Origin: Macrostomum hystrix
Lineage: Eukaryota; Platyhelminthes; Macrostomidae
Assembly: GCA_950097015.1 (NCBI GenBank)
Contig: CATNEN010000003.1
Span: 13,063,001-13,127,000, forward strand
DNA length: 64,000 nt
Reading direction: 5' to 3'
Shown piece after piece: positions 47,301-58,460 of the stretch. The notes beneath the pieces were generated by a model that did no database searches, was not told the DNA's origin, and saw only the letters and a program-made list of their open reading frames with translations. How positions within the stretch are numbered: position 1 is the stretch's first letter; each line of letters begins with the position of its first letter. The translations under genes were made by a program, and so were the position numbers.

Positions 47301-48893
47301 TTTCCTCCGCTACTCAAAACAGGCTTCTCAAAATCTGTCGGCTACGAACCTGGCATGCAGTTTCGTCAGGCCAACAAGTTCAAGAACACCTGGAACGCTG
47401 TGTTTGTTGAAGGCGAATGGCGCCTAATCCAGTGCAACTGGGCGGCCCGTCACCTGGTGTTCAATCGCACCACGGGCAGTGGTCAGGCTGCCAGTGACAA
47501 CACCAACACGACGGGCTCCACTGGCGGCGGCGTCACGGAGAATCTCCGCTATCACTACGACGAGCACTACTTCCTGACAGATCCGGATAAGTTCATCTAC
47601 GAATTCTTTCCGCAAGATCCCAGGTGGCAGCTGCTTGACCAGCCAATCAGTCTAGCCGAGTTTGAAGAGCTGCCGTTTGTTAGATCGGCCTTCTTCCAGT
47701 ACGGCATGCGGTTTCAGCCGAATACGAAAGCCGTAATAGAGACAGACTCGACTGGCGGTGCCATGCTGGAGCTCGGACTGAGTGACCCCACCCTGCCTCT
47801 GGTCTGTCATTATCAGTTTCGCTGCGCCGACACGGGAGCCGCTCATTACAAGGGCACCAAGCTGGATAGGCTAGTATTTTTCACCGTTCGGTCGCCAGGC
47901 AAACTAGTTTTCGACATTCACGTGCCAAATACGCAGCCGTATTTTCTAGAAATTTTCGCTGCCCTAGTTGAGCCGAACAATCCAGCGACGTACGGCTATC
48001 AGGTCAGGCTGAAATGCGTCGCCAAGTTCAAAGTGATTGCACGAGAGCTGCAGAAACGCATGACACCGCTGCCACAGTCAAGTAGCAGCACAGGCGAGTG
48101 GGGCCCATCAAAGGCCATGCGTCATTTTCTCATTCAGCCCAGGAGCCACACGACAGCTATAATAAGCTTCGACGGCCGCCTTAGTAAAGAGCTAAACATG
48201 AATTTCGAAATACCGCCCAGCATCCTTAACGAGAGCTCAGCTTTCTCGGTCGTCGTGAACAGGAATGGCGTCGCGCCTCAGGTGCTGTCAAGATACGCTC
48301 GAGTGCAACTTGACAAGCAACGCAGCTTGCTCTTTGTTCGCTTCCAGCCGCCCGAGTCGGGATCCTACGCTCTGGAAATCTTTCTAGAGCGAAAGAACAG
48401 CCCGCCGACCCATGTCTGCAAGTACCTGGTGCGTTGCGTCGAAATCAAGCCAGACGCAGCCATGTCGCTGTCCAGACCAGCTGTCCCAGACGAGTACAAG
48501 GCCAAGTCCGGACCAAACCAGCCAGTGTTGAAGCGACTACCCATTGCGTACGTCTCGGATGTTCCTTACAAGTCGTCCGTGGACACCAAGTCTGTTTCTT
48601 TAAAGTTCAAATTTTCTGACGAGCAGCTCGAGTATATCACATCGCTGAGTCGCCTGCCCGAAGGTAAGGGCAAGCAGCATCAGCTGGCCGCATCTGTGGA
48701 AGACCATTCTGACAATTGTGAGCTTCGAATTGTCAATCAGAAGGCCACGGTGATTGCCCACTTTGTAACTGACGGGCGCTACAATTTGCACCTGCTAGCT
48801 CGAAGGCCTCAGCCAGATGCTCAGTTCGAGCTGTGCTACAGCTTTAAGCTGGATGTCACCCTGCCGAAGGTTTTGCAACCAACGACAGCTTGA
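38328..48893 (+). CDS. Hil: Hillarin/LTD-1/KY-like LIM and transglutaminase-like protein (probable pseudoenzyme)
   Basis: Five exons, 38328-38627, 43208-43420, 45026-45457, 45901-46549 and 47323-48893, with phases 0, 0, 0 and 1, giving 1054 residues. Residues 30-90 form a LIM zinc-binding domain (CQRCG…HRNCFRCQTC…CASH). Residues about 172-330 are a charged coiled coil rich in Arg, Glu and Gln, followed by a Gly/Ser linker. A transglutaminase-like core runs from about 440 to 600 and is followed by KY-type beta domains. The LIM plus transglutaminase order is that of fly Hillarin and worm LTD-1, cytoskeletal adaptors related to vertebrate KY. The catalytic triad appears lost: GTETYH (508-513) where the Cys motif is expected, NTWNAV (553) in place of His-Ala-Trp, and Gln568 in place of the Asp. 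A scaffold role is therefore likelier than peptide chemistry. Introns 1 and 2 carry large minisatellites. Confidence 0.93.
38700..40970. repeat. 33-nt minisatellite in Hillarin intron 1
   Basis: About 68 units of 33 nt (CTTCAGAATCTAGGGTGAGA plus TTTCATTGGATAT). Two main unit types differ at the end (TTCATTGGATAT and TTCATTCGACAT), plus TTCGTTCTATAT. Long spurious frames arise because the unit is 11 codons without a stop. Many units contain AGGGTGAG, a donor-like string. Confidence 0.97.
40971..41500. other. Hillarin intron 1, unique part
   Basis: No supported feature. Confidence 0.5.
41500..41980. repeat. Cluster of palindromic CGTTAGACGCACGC motifs
   Basis: GCGTTAGACGCACGC at 41776-41790 is repeated inverted at 41947-41961. 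Related strings occur at 41520 (GCGCGTTAGATGCACG) and 41862 (GCGTTACACGCACGCTGTCT). The high local CpG content stands out from the AT-rich surroundings. Confidence 0.6.
41562..41664. repeat. Long near-perfect inverted repeat (hairpin)
   Basis: The arms TAATATATCGCCGCT (41562-41576) and AGCGGCGATATATTA (41650-41664) pair perfectly. TTTAACGGTCT (41583-41593) pairs with AGACCGTTAAA (41633-41643), separated by a short 6-nt internal loop. The GC-rich centre (GTGCGCGAGTGCGCGAAGCG) can fold further. It could be a foldback element, a small-RNA precursor or a cruciform. Confidence 0.85.
42515..42790. other. GC-rich island after an ATCT microsatellite
   Basis: A short (ATCT)n run at about 42514-42533 leads into about 250 nt of strongly GC-rich sequence ending in G runs. 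Its composition is unlike the intron around it, suggesting a fragment of a retroelement, but I cannot name it. Confidence 0.4.
42805..43100 (-). mobile_element. SINE family C copy in Hillarin intron 1
   Basis: The best-preserved family C copy: ATGCAGCCAGCGAGGATTCT, ACACAGGTGTGTACATCTGT, CTTGGAGGTTGGCCCTCAGG, TTGCACGACAAGCCCC and GCCGCGGAATCGAGCTCAGG. It ends about 100 nt before exon 2. Confidence 0.8.
43455..44785. repeat. 23-nt minisatellite with 552-nt super-unit in Hillarin intron 2
   Basis: About 57 units of 23 nt (GGGACTCAATGAGGATCAGA plus GAT). A marker unit (GGATCATAGATGGGACT) at about 43518 recurs at about 44070 with identical neighbours, an offset of 552 nt or exactly 24 units. Confidence 0.96.
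47055..47275 (+). mobile_element. Decayed SINE family A copy in Hillarin intron 4
   Basis: The 3' end is clear (GTTCAGTCCACGGACTGAAT, AGCTGTACACAGCC). The 5' part retains a weak B-box-like GGAGTTCGAGTC near 47090. Confidence 0.55.
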
Positions 48894-50263
48894 CGAGAAA
48901 ATTAAGAGTGAAGAGGAGTTACTGTACGCCTGAAGAAAAACTGAAAGAGCTTGCAAGATAAAAAAAATTGCATACATAGAGAGGAGCGATTTTGATTGAC
49001 TTGAAGAAAAACATAAATATTTTAACAGTAGAAAGACGACCCTTTTTTACCACTGGGGAAAGAGCATAAGTTGTATTCTAAGAAAATATTGAAAATATGC
49101 AGTGACAATTCTTATAACAAATAGTGTTTCGTACTAAATGTTAGTTAGCGCCATGTGATTGCATGTCATAGTGGTATCAATGAATTTATTCTTTACTTCA
49201 TTAATTTCACGTAGTTTCGAGCGATGAAACTAATATTTATGAATCACCGCGATAAAACAAATCCCATCATCATCATATCATACGGTACGTACTTAAATAC
49301 TATAGTAGAAACTCATCACCAGCCTGCATGTAAAAATGTAATACCAAAGCATCACTTAACCAGATTCCATCAATATATGCGGCGCTGGTTTCAATTGTAA
49401 TAAAACGATGCTGTTTTTTAAGTACACGCAGTTGCAAGTCCGAGATAAACAATAAACTATACCATGCCAATATAAAATATGCAGATAAATACAAGATATT
49501 TGAAACAAATTTGTTTCATAGAATGTCTTAATTCGTAACGCTATTACGGACGCTAAATTTAAAATAATTCTATCTTAGCGCCATGATTAGCTCTAATAGC
49601 CGGCAAACTGCAGCCCATTGGTAAGAGCTTCGGACTAGACTGAAACATCGCGAGTTGAATCACAGTGGAAATTTAGTAAAAAAAATTCCTGTATAATGTG
49701 AATGAATATTGTAGTGCTTTGCTTCATGAACGTGTGCCTCTCTGGAGCAATCGTAAAAAATTAAGTAAAAAGTTGACTCATGGCACTTTCAAAGAGATTT
49801 AGATAAAAAATGCTGCAATCCAGCTACTCAGCTGCTAAATGAACTAAGTATACGGTCGTTACTTCTCTCGATCGATGGAACTTGATTAGCGCTGAAGGCT
49901 TGCAGCAGGTGACGATATAGAAAATTGTATCAATTTTTAATGACAATCAATTAAGGATCGCTTCTCATCATTTGAAGCCATGAGAGGGTGCTCGCATTAG
50001 AGCCTGAATTGAAGTGCTCTAAAGTGTGTCGTCGGTTGAACACTTAAGAAACTTAAATTAAAAAATGTGAACATCAAATTGATTTTAACTTTCGATGACT
50101 TTCCTACCTTAATTAGAATGCAATAAACACAAAAAACTTAATTACCACTAGTGCAATAGAATTGCCTTTACTTGGTCCTTGAAACCTGTAATAAGAGCTA
50201 GGTTCATGTGTTAAACATTGTTTTCCCGCGGACGACATCATATTTCGTAACCACTGCCCTAGT
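48894..50263. other. 3' flank of the Hillarin-like gene
   Basis: AT-rich. A degenerate tRNA-like stretch near 49605-49670 (GGTAAGAGCTTCGGACTAGA, GAGTTGAATC) may be another old SINE head. No gene is visible. Confidence 0.45.
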
Positions 50264-50363
50264 TGCTGCTACTTGACTGTGGCAGCGGTGTCATGCGTTT
50301 CTGCAGCTCTCGCGCAATCACTTTGAACTTGGCGACGCATTTCAGCCTGACCTGATAGCCGTA
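50264..50363 (-). pseudogene. 100-nt inverted copy of part of Hillarin exon 5
   Basis: Reverse complement of 47991-48090 with a single mismatch that I could find (CGTGCAAT versus CGCGCAAT). The homology stops abruptly on both sides. It lies 1.4 kb past the Hillarin stop codon, in opposite orientation. Confidence 0.93.
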
Positions 50364-51110
50364 TCAGGTCCTTGTTGCATATTTATATACCTTGTTGCAT
50401 AATGGAATACTAGCTTTTACTAAGAGGCGTGGTAAACATTACAAGTTTACAATGATTAGTAGTAAATTACCAGCTTGATTATTGATTAGTAAACTAATAT
50501 GAAAATATTACTTGAATATACTCGTACTTAACGGGATATACTGGATGAAGTTATAGTGATTCACATGGACATGGTAAAATTAGATCGAGACATGCAGATA
50601 ACTAAAACTAGCAAGAATGCATTATTTAAAGTTGACTGAAATTTTGTGTTTAAATACAAGAAAACAACAAAGTACAATAAGACTTTTTTACTCGGACATT
50701 ATGCGAGACACTTTTTTCACAGGATTAAAGTAAAACTAAAATGTATATATTTGTAAGCGGACTAGCATTTTCAGAATAAAATAGAAATTATTGCGATAAT
50801 AGCTGGTACTGGGTACGTAATGTATATTACAGTTAATTGGTAATAAACTAAATATTATTTCAACCGACCTCAAAATTCACGATCGCCGCTCATAAAGTTC
50901 TGATCGACGAAACGCAGAACGAAAATTAAGTTGTAATTAAAACAAAATACTAGAAGTATTGTCTCTACATAATAAATGACAATTAAAAAAATTATTTAGG
51001 TAACTTCAGGTTGTATTTTGTAAATGTTTTATAGGAAATTTATAAAAGTTTTCGTCGTCGTATTTCATTATCGCAGCACACGACCATCGCAAACAACAAC
51101 AACAACAAAT
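50364..51110. other. AT-rich intergenic sequence
   Basis: Begins with a small direct repeat (CCTTGTTGCATA twice). No gene is supported. Confidence 0.5.
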
Positions 51111-51455
51111 TACACTGTGAAAAGGAAAGTTCACAGTGTCACAAGGCACGCCGAAGAGCCAGCTTCCTGAAATTGTCGATTGCTCTTGTCCAAGTCTGAT
51201 GCTCGCCAAGACCAGCATCGGCGAGCAGGCCCTCGACATAGCGGTGCGTCCTGGCCTGCCCTCGGCGCAGGGGACCCTGCATGGTCAGCAGCAGGACGTC
51301 CTGCGCCGGCTCTGGACAGTAGGCCCCGGCGCGCACCACATGGCCTGCCAGCTGCAGCCGCCGTCTCCGAAGGGTCTCACTGGGTGGGTGCAGCCCAGCG
51401 CGATAGTAAAGGGCGGCGTTGGAGACCCGCTCCGGGAAGTGGATGACCATCGCGC
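51110..51455 (-). mobile_element. C-terminal fragment of a LINE ORF2
   Basis: A minus-strand frame of about 100 codons with RRRRLQLAGHVVRAG, CPEPAQDVLLLTMQGP and RRGQARTHRYVEGLLADAG. This is the post-reverse-transcriptase region common in animal non-LTR retrotransposons. Only the 3' end is present. GC-rich, unlike its surroundings. Confidence 0.8.
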
Positions 51456-52030
51456 AACAGTTTTATTTTCGAGTGTCGAAATATATTCTTTAAAACCGAA
51501 TCACCGGGAAGCAATTGCATAAAAAACTTTAAACTAACTAAAGTGCTATTCAACCGACATGAAAATTCCTACTTGAGCAGCTCATATCCAAGTCTTAAAA
51601 AAGTAAGTACTTTTTCATGACATATTATTTCAAAATCCACGCGTGCTGGCATTATTTCTTCCTGTAGGCTGTAGTATAAAGTTTATTAATTAAATTTATT
51701 GGTTTGACTTAAAGGAAACCTTTTTAACTTTAATCATGTAGCTACTCTACAGTTAATATGGACATTTGAGCTACCTAAGTTAAATTGAATTAATTATTTA
51801 AATGTAAACAACATTTGGTATATTGCGATTTAATAGAACTCTTTTGTAGAATAACAATATCACTATATGATGCGCTAACTAATCTTATTAAAGTTGACTA
51901 ACCATTCATGACGTCCTTGGTCTCTAAAAAGTAGATTTGATTTTCGCCCATTTAGTAGCTGTTTATTTTTCTTTTCCCAGACTCGATAAAAAGTCGAACG
52001 AAATAAGAAAATACATAACTTCAATTTCAG
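51456..52030. other. AT-rich intergenic sequence
   Basis: No supported feature. It ends in the pyrimidine tract and CAG that precede the ankyrin-like pseudogene. Confidence 0.5.
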
Positions 52031-54520
52031 GTAGCGATCGTAGCCTCACAGATGACGAGAGAAAACGAAAGGTACAACCAACTCAAACAAGCTATTCTGA
52101 CAGGCAACGACACTGACTTAAAACGCATTTTAGAAGGCATAGAACGTCAAATTTTCACTAGTGACAATTTTGAAGCCAAGCGCATACTATTAGCTGCCGC
52201 AAGCGACAAGGAAGGTCTGTCTGTACTGAAGCGGTTAATTGATCAGGTGGGAGCCGAAGCGCTTCTACTAACGGACGATGAAGGCAACAGTGTGTTACAC
52301 AAAGCCGCGGTAAACCAAAATTCCGATTCAATGGTTTACTTTGAGCAAATAATGGCATTGAAGACTGACGCAAGATTCTCGTTTGAAGTAAAAAATAAGA
52401 ACAGCTGTTCAGTAGCGCACTTCGCTGCAACCAACAAATTCTGCAACAGCGCACTAACCTGGTTAGTGAACAAACTGGGACCAGAGTGCCTAGATCAACT
52501 CCCTGACAATGACAACGATATAGTGATCATGCTATATAGCAACATAGCCGCTTGCTTTTAAACAGCCGAAACGATGCAGTTTATCAAGGAGAAGATGAAC
52601 GGATCAATCGATTGTTTTAAATGGCGAGGATCCGAGTTCAACTCGACGGTGGCCCATTTTGCTGCCATGAATGCAGTCACTAACTCCACCCTGAAATGGA
52701 TTGTTAAAGAACTCGGACCCGACTGCCTACTTGATCGGGATGAGCAAAAAGAGACAGTTGTCCACAATGTTGCCATTTATCAGACAGTGGACTCTCTGGA
52801 ATTCATCAAGGAGCAACTGCACGGGGTGGAGTGTTTCACAATCAGAGGAGTTTATAATCGAACATCTGTGCACCACGCCGCAATCAATGAAACACAGAGT
52901 CCACTGCTGCAATGGCTTGTGAGTGAATTAGGGCCCCAGTGCCTCACGATCATGGATGCCGAAAACGACACGCCGATTCACCTTGCCGCAAAGTATCAAG
53001 ACGCGTCGGTGTTTCAATTCATCAAGGAGCAGCTAGGCGGCATTGAGTGCTTCTATCCCAAGGGGTCCAAGAATTTCTCTGTGGCACATTACGCAGCCAG
53101 CAATGAGCGCACCTGCTCCATCCTGAAGTGGCTAGTCAGGGAGCTTGGGCCGGAGTGTCTGTTTGAACGAGATGACGACGGAGACACGGTGATTCACAAG
53201 GCTGCCTCGTATCAGGAAGAGGAAGCCATGCAGTTCGTTTATGACACTTTAGAGGACATGGCGTGCTTTAAAATGAAATCAGGATCCACAGGAATGACAG
53301 TCGTGCACTATGCTGCTAGCAATAAGCGTAGCGATTCAGCAATAAAATGGCTGGTGAACAAACTCGGGCCGGATTGCCTAACCCTTCGAGACTCTGAGAA
53401 CAGCACGGTCCTTCACTTTTTAAGCATGCACCAAAAGGCCGAGACTTAGCAATTCGTCAAAGAGAAGATGAAGATGAGTCCAGTGCTTCAGACTCACTAG
53501 TGAGACCAATAAGACCACCGCGCACACAGCCGCAATGAACAAAAGCAGCAGTTCCGCTCTGGAGTGGCTAGTGGACGAGCTCGGGCCCGACTGCCTGACC
53601 GAAAGAGACTCAAAAAATGACACAGTTCTCCACATAGCCGCTCAATTTCAAAATGCAGAAACAATGACACTTATTTTTAGAAAGTTGCGCGGAGACACCA
53701 GCCGCTTTAGGATGAACGGGTGGAGAGGAATGACGGTAGCGCACAGCGCAGCGACAAATCGCAGCGACATCAGCTTTGGAATGGATAGTAGACGAATTAG
53801 GCCCCGACTGTCTCCTAGAGAGAGACGCTGACAACGACTCGGTAATTCACATAGCGTCGAGTTATCAAAGCAAAGAGGTCATGAAGTTTATCGAGCAGAA
53901 AATTCAAGGAGCATAGTGCTTCAGGATGCGAGGAGCGAACAATACGACATCGGTGCATCGCGCTGCAACCAATGAAGTTGACAGTTCAACAATAATCTAT
54001 TTGGTTGAGAGGCTTGGAAAAGATTGCCTAACGGAGAGAGACAGTGGCAACAATACACCGGTGCACCTGGCGGCAGAGTACCAGAAATCTAAAGTCATGG
54101 AGGTAATAAAAGAAACAATGAAAGGAATCATTAGCTTCAAGCTGAAAGGACTGCGAGGCAGGACAGTGACCCACTATGCAGCGAGGAATAAAGTCAGTAC
54201 AGAGCCGCTCGAGTGGCTGGTGGAGGAGCTAGGACCCGACTGTCTAGCAGAGAAAGACGCCAAGGGTAATTCGGTAGTGCACGCAGCGGCCCGCTACCAA
54301 ACTTCGGTAACTCTTCAGTCTATCAAGGACAAGCTGAACAGCGTCGAGTGCTTTAAGGAGCCTGGTAAAGATTCTTTGACACCTGTGCACTACGCCGCCA
54401 AGAATACAATCAGCAGCTCAAATATTGAATGGCTGGTTAACAAACTGGGGCCAGAATGCCTAACAGAGCGCCGAGACTGTTCGTCGACTGCAGTATTTGC
54501 TCAGATTGCCCAACCCTGAG
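52031..54520 (+). pseudogene. Decayed ankyrin-like repeat gene
   Basis: Built of about ten tandem units of about 64-66 residues with the pattern F-IKE-L-G-ECF…TVAHYAA-N…LEWLV-ELGPDCL-ERD…DTVIHLAA-YQ. Each unit resembles two divergent ankyrin repeats. The frame is broken by in-frame stops at 52559 (TAA), 53447 (TAG) and 53914 (TAG), and by frameshifts near 53475, 53760-53830 and 54475, so all three forward frames are used. A TTTCAG acceptor at 52025-52030 is followed by an open frame through the ATG at 52052, so this may be a former internal exon. The repeats are still similar to each other, so decay is fairly recent or the array was kept by homogenisation. It differs clearly from the ankyrin repeats of the Mab-21 fusion gene. 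Confidence 0.85.
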
Positions 54521-54825
54521 TCCTAGACCAGACCCGAATGAACGTTTTAGTATTCGATCTATTTCTTTATGGTCGCCGATATATTCAAGCAATCTAATCA
54601 CGAAAGTTAAAAACTTTTTACGCTATGCAGATTTCGAATTATTAAACTTATAAACATCCAAACCAACTTTCCCATTGTCGTAAAACGTTTTAACAAGGTC
54701 TTTATTTCTCGATATAACAAAAGATAAAACCTGATAGCGCAATACTTGGTTGGTTGGTTATTTAAAAGCCTACCAATTCCATCGTTTCACTATTGAAGCG
54801 TTATTTATTTATCATAGTGGGAGGT
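54521..54825. other. Short intergenic sequence
   Basis: Nothing supported. Confidence 0.5.
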
Positions 54826-54990
54826 GAGTGTCAGAACGGTTTAACGCATTTGCCTCTCGAACCAAGGTTCCTGAGCTCGATTCAGCGGCGAGGCCACATT
54901 CATTTGGTCAGCGAATTGGATAGCTTGAGTCAGCGAAATGGGCAGAATTGCCTCCTCGCTGGCTGCGGGTCTACTGTCAAGAATGATTTG
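54826..54990 (+). mobile_element. SINE family C copy
   Basis: tRNA-like end first: CGCATTTGCCTCTCG, TTCCTGAGCTCGATTC, GGCGAGGCCACATTCATTTG. Then it jumps to GTCAGCGAAATGGGCAGAAT and CTCGCTGGCTGCGGGTCTAC, so the middle is deleted. Confidence 0.75.
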
Positions 54991-55560
54991 CCATTGCCGA
55001 AGCCATTATGTAATCATTATTATTATTATATTCATCATAGTAATAATTAATTACGCAAATATCAATTGCCGATTTTAATTGTGCTTCTTATACTATCAAA
55101 AATAAAGTGAGTATTTATAGTTTTTCTAAAAAGAAATTTGAAAAGTCAAGAAGTACTTCGATTCTGAATTAAGTTGAGTGACAAGACGTAGTGTGTGTTT
55201 TGCTGTTTTTTATTTCACAATTTGCGCATGAAAAAGGGCATCTACAGTAGTAAATGTAGCAGAAACAAGAGTCGGGCCACATAAATCAGAAAATGCATGG
55301 TCCAAGTTAGCATTTCCTAACTCAAGCAAGATAATTTCTCGATTATTGGTTGCTAGGTAGTTTAGATTGTTAAAGACGCTTTTGAAAACGACTTTCTACT
55401 AGCTAAAACAATCCTTACCGGCATTGATTTTTATCGGATAAGTTACATCAGCTTAATAAAAAAGAGTTTTCCATGACAACTTCCTTTGAAAAGCAGCTAT
55501 GCCCTATTATAGTGATTAAAATGATCTAGCAAGATTCAATTCAACGAAAAGAATGCGAAA
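54991..55560. other. AT-rich intergenic sequence
   Basis: Nothing supported. Confidence 0.5.
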
Positions 55561-55565
55561 AACTA

Positions 55566-55571
55566 TTTATT
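55566..55571 (-). terminator. MRPL16 polyadenylation signal
   Basis: AATAAA on the minus strand, 26 nt past the MRPL16 stop codon. Confidence 0.6.
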
Positions 55572-55597
55572 GTTTAGGAAAACTATTTAAGAAGGCC

Positions 55598-57681
55598 TTA
55601 CCAATACCGCCGCCCATACTTGATCGCGTGCGGTGTTAAAAATCGTTCAACGTTGCAAAGATTGTTTTTGCGTACAAAATCAAAGTCAAACGGATTAACG
55701 TTCTCATCCGTTACATATCGATCATAGCGCTCTTCAAAATCCAGCATTTCCTGTGAGACGAATCGACTTTTGAATGGCAAATAGCCGGCCATCTGTTTGA
55801 GCATGCGGTAGGCTTCTTGCCATTCTAGATTGCCTCCCAATTCTAGAATGATTCGTTCATCTTTAACTGGCGACTTGTAGAATTTCGGATCGCGCTTACC
55901 TCCGCCCAGTGTTAACCCGGGCGGGCGCTTATAGCCAGCCATCCAGGGAGCGTCCACTCGCCAGATGGCAAACATTCGGTCTTGGTCCAGCTTCCGGTTT
56001 AACGACATGCGCACGGTTTCAAAGTGACAGTGCAGCATCACGCCCGCTTCTAGGGCCTGTTGGGGATCAGGGATGGTGGTAGAAGTTCCATTTTCATCAC
56101 AATAACCCATTGGATAACCTTGGATAACACATTAGATGACTAATTGAATTTTTTAGGGGCTCGGGTTTGTATAGAATTTTCTTGTTAGCTGCAAATAACT
56201 GTTTGACTTGAGTTGTCTTTCTACAATTTCTTGGTGCATCTATTATCTCTGCGCTGTTTGTTTTACTCACTTCAGTGCAGACAATATTTCAGAACTCAAG
56301 ATATGGTAACCATATCTGTAACTTCCCATAGCCGTATCCGTAGCTACGGCTGAACTCTAATGACAAGGAGAAAATCGAAAAGTTGTGTGACTGCAGCTAC
56401 TGTGCTGGCATCCGGAGTCTGCGTACAGCTGTTGTTTAGTCCATGGACTGTGAGGGGACACCTAACCAAAAATTCAACTCCAGCTAACGATTGAGCTACT
56501 CATTTCGTAACTGTGTGAACTGTCAAGTGTCTTTGCTCAAGGAAAGAAGACTATAACTAATAACCTATCAGACAGGGGATAGAATATGACAGTTGACAAA
56601 GACAACATTTTTCTATAATCTAAACACAAAGTATCACTAAGAACATACTCCGACGTGTCGCTGTTTTTAACATAATACTAATTAACCGTATATCCTTGAC
56701 TATAGAAGAAGCATTTACAAGTACTACAAGCCAAAGCGTCGTCTTTCGTAACCACGAGCGTAGCTACCAGACATTTTGCTAGTAGACACTGGACTGTACA
56801 GTCAGTATATCTTATGACGACATTGTGAAAACTATATTAAAATAGTTAATGTATACTTTATGACTTTATGTATATAAACTGATAAACTAAACTAAGTGGC
56901 GAGCAAACGTGAACTGGAAGGGCAGCAAAGCAAATATGCTTACTCGTTGATAATAATCGCAAAAGAAGGTAAAACTAGAAATGAAACTGATTACACCGTT
57001 TTTGTATGTACATGTAAATTGCATGCATGTACTTTTAGCTGCTGGTTTCTTAATGTGCATTTTGTCACAAAGTCGCTAATGTCACTAAGGGTAGATTAAA
57101 ACTAGAGCTTCGTAAGTTCGCACTCCTAACCGACAGGTCATTGGTTCGATTCATAGCCTGTTGCAAACAATAGTACCTGCCCTAGTGCTGAAGTTCAACC
57201 AGCTGTAAAATATTTACTAGCATTATATTAGATACAAAGTTAAGATTGGTGTGTATATACACCCCAGTCCATGAACTGAAAAGCTTATTATTAACGAGCA
57301 AAATAAATAGCGGGACGCATTTCATTAAGCACGCGAGGAAAATCTTACCTGCACTCCAAACTGTCGATGAATGAGCTTATTGTGAACCAATTCTGGTCCG
57401 CGAAAGATGGATCTACTACCAGTGTAGTGCCATTTAGTGCCAATGGTCACTAAAGTGGGTGACGGCACCTTTGGTCGCGTTGGAAGTCGTCTCTGATCAC
57501 GAGGAACCTCAGCTTCGGTCAGAGCTGGTTTTGGCTGCCAATTGACTCGCCATTGCCAAAGGTGTGGCGCCGCCAAGCTGCGAACTGGTTGGCTCGTGTT
57601 AATGATCACAGGTGCAAATGAGCACGACTGCAGCTTAATTAATGCCGGCAGTGCCGGTACGCTGCGAAATGCACTACTCAT
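55598..57681 (-). CDS. MRPL16: Mitochondrial large-subunit ribosomal protein uL16m
   Basis: Protein of the mitochondrial ribosome large subunit, near the tRNA-binding centre. Two minus-strand exons, 57681-57349 (111 codons) and 56056-55598 (152 residues plus stop), join in phase 0 at CAG|GTAAG and CAACAG|GCC, giving 263 residues against about 250 for the human protein. The N-terminal 60 residues are basic and Ser-rich, fitting a mitochondrial targeting peptide. Exon 1 ends with the animal L16 signature IFRGPELVHNKLIHRQFGVQ. Exon 2 has HFETVRMSLNRKLD, FAIWRVDAPW, a GGGK loop and PVKDERIILELGG. It ends in a family-like extension closing with GRRYW. Frame and motifs are intact. A decayed SINE and another SINE fragment lie in the intron. 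Confidence 0.95.
56405..56530 (-). mobile_element. SINE family A fragment in MRPL16 intron
   Basis: On the minus strand it has CAGTCCATGGACTAAACAAC, AGCTGTACGCAGAC and a weakened CTTTGAGC… AGCAAAGACACTTGACAG segment of the body. The head is missing. Confidence 0.65.
56531..57090. other. MRPL16 intron, unique part
   Basis: Nothing supported. Confidence 0.5.
57095..57290 (+). mobile_element. Old SINE family A copy in MRPL16 intron
   Basis: A tRNA-like B box (TTGGTTCGATTC) at about 57140, then CAACCAGCTGTAAAATATTT and CCCCAGTCCATGAACTGAAA. Strongly diverged. Confidence 0.65.
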
Positions 57682-57985
57682 TGCGCTAATAGTATCCTAA
57701 AGGTGGATCGAATGATTATGTGATTGCTTGCGAGCTGAAATTGATTGAGAAATTTGAAAATTATTTCCAATTATTTAAGATCTGTAGATTGATTAGTGAA
57801 TAAGTACTAATTATAGATAATTATTCTTAGATACCTGACTAGCTCTTTAGCTACCTCCTCTGTAAAAATTTTAGCGAAAAATTTATTCCACTTAGGTAGC
57901 AACATGCAGGCAAAAACTCTTAGCAGACGAAAAAAGTCCCCCCCTGCTACAAACAACAATATCTTTGCCCACAGCACACAACTAA
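57682..57985. other. MRPL16 upstream flank
   Basis: Likely promoter side of MRPL16; no motif is decisive. Confidence 0.4.
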
Positions 57986-58460
57986 CTCACATGATGTCCA
58001 CAGAAATGTTAGCGTACATCCAACTTTATCGATGATGAGAATGTGAAAAAGGTGTTGGACACAGATGCTAGTGATAATAGAATCAGTGCAGTCTTTAGCC
58101 AAATTCAGTCCGATGGTGTAGAACGACCATTAGCTTATTTCAGCCAAGCAATGAAGCAATCGGAAAAATGTTGCCCCATCACTAGGAAGGAGTTATTAGC
58201 ACTAGTTGATGCCATGAAGCATTTTAGATATAACCTATTAGGCAAGAAGTTCCTAGTCAGAACTGACCATAAAGCCATTATCTGGTTACTCAGGCACACA
58301 GAAGCACAAGGTACACTAGGCAGGTGGATTGAGTGCATAAATTAATTCAAGTTTGATTTTGAACACTGGAGTGGTGAACACTTCAAGTGAATCAAAATGC
58401 CAACAGCCTATCCCAAAGACCAGCTGAAGTCACCAAAGGTACCCCAGTAATAGAACAGCC
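57986..58460 (+). mobile_element. Ty3/Gypsy LTR-retrotransposon RNase H remnant
   Basis: Encodes the RNase H domain that follows reverse transcriptase in Ty3/Gypsy polyproteins: LDTDASDNRISAVFSQ, RPLAYFSQAMK, ITRKELLALVDAMKHFRYNL and VRTDHKAIIWL. It breaks at 58343 (TAA) and shifts frame near 58387 before NQNANSLSQRP, so it is dead. No LTR or integrase region is recognisable nearby. Confidence 0.85.

Noticed and set aside
51136-51522. 128-codon plus-strand protein
   Set aside because: Antisense shadow of the LINE fragment on the minus strand.
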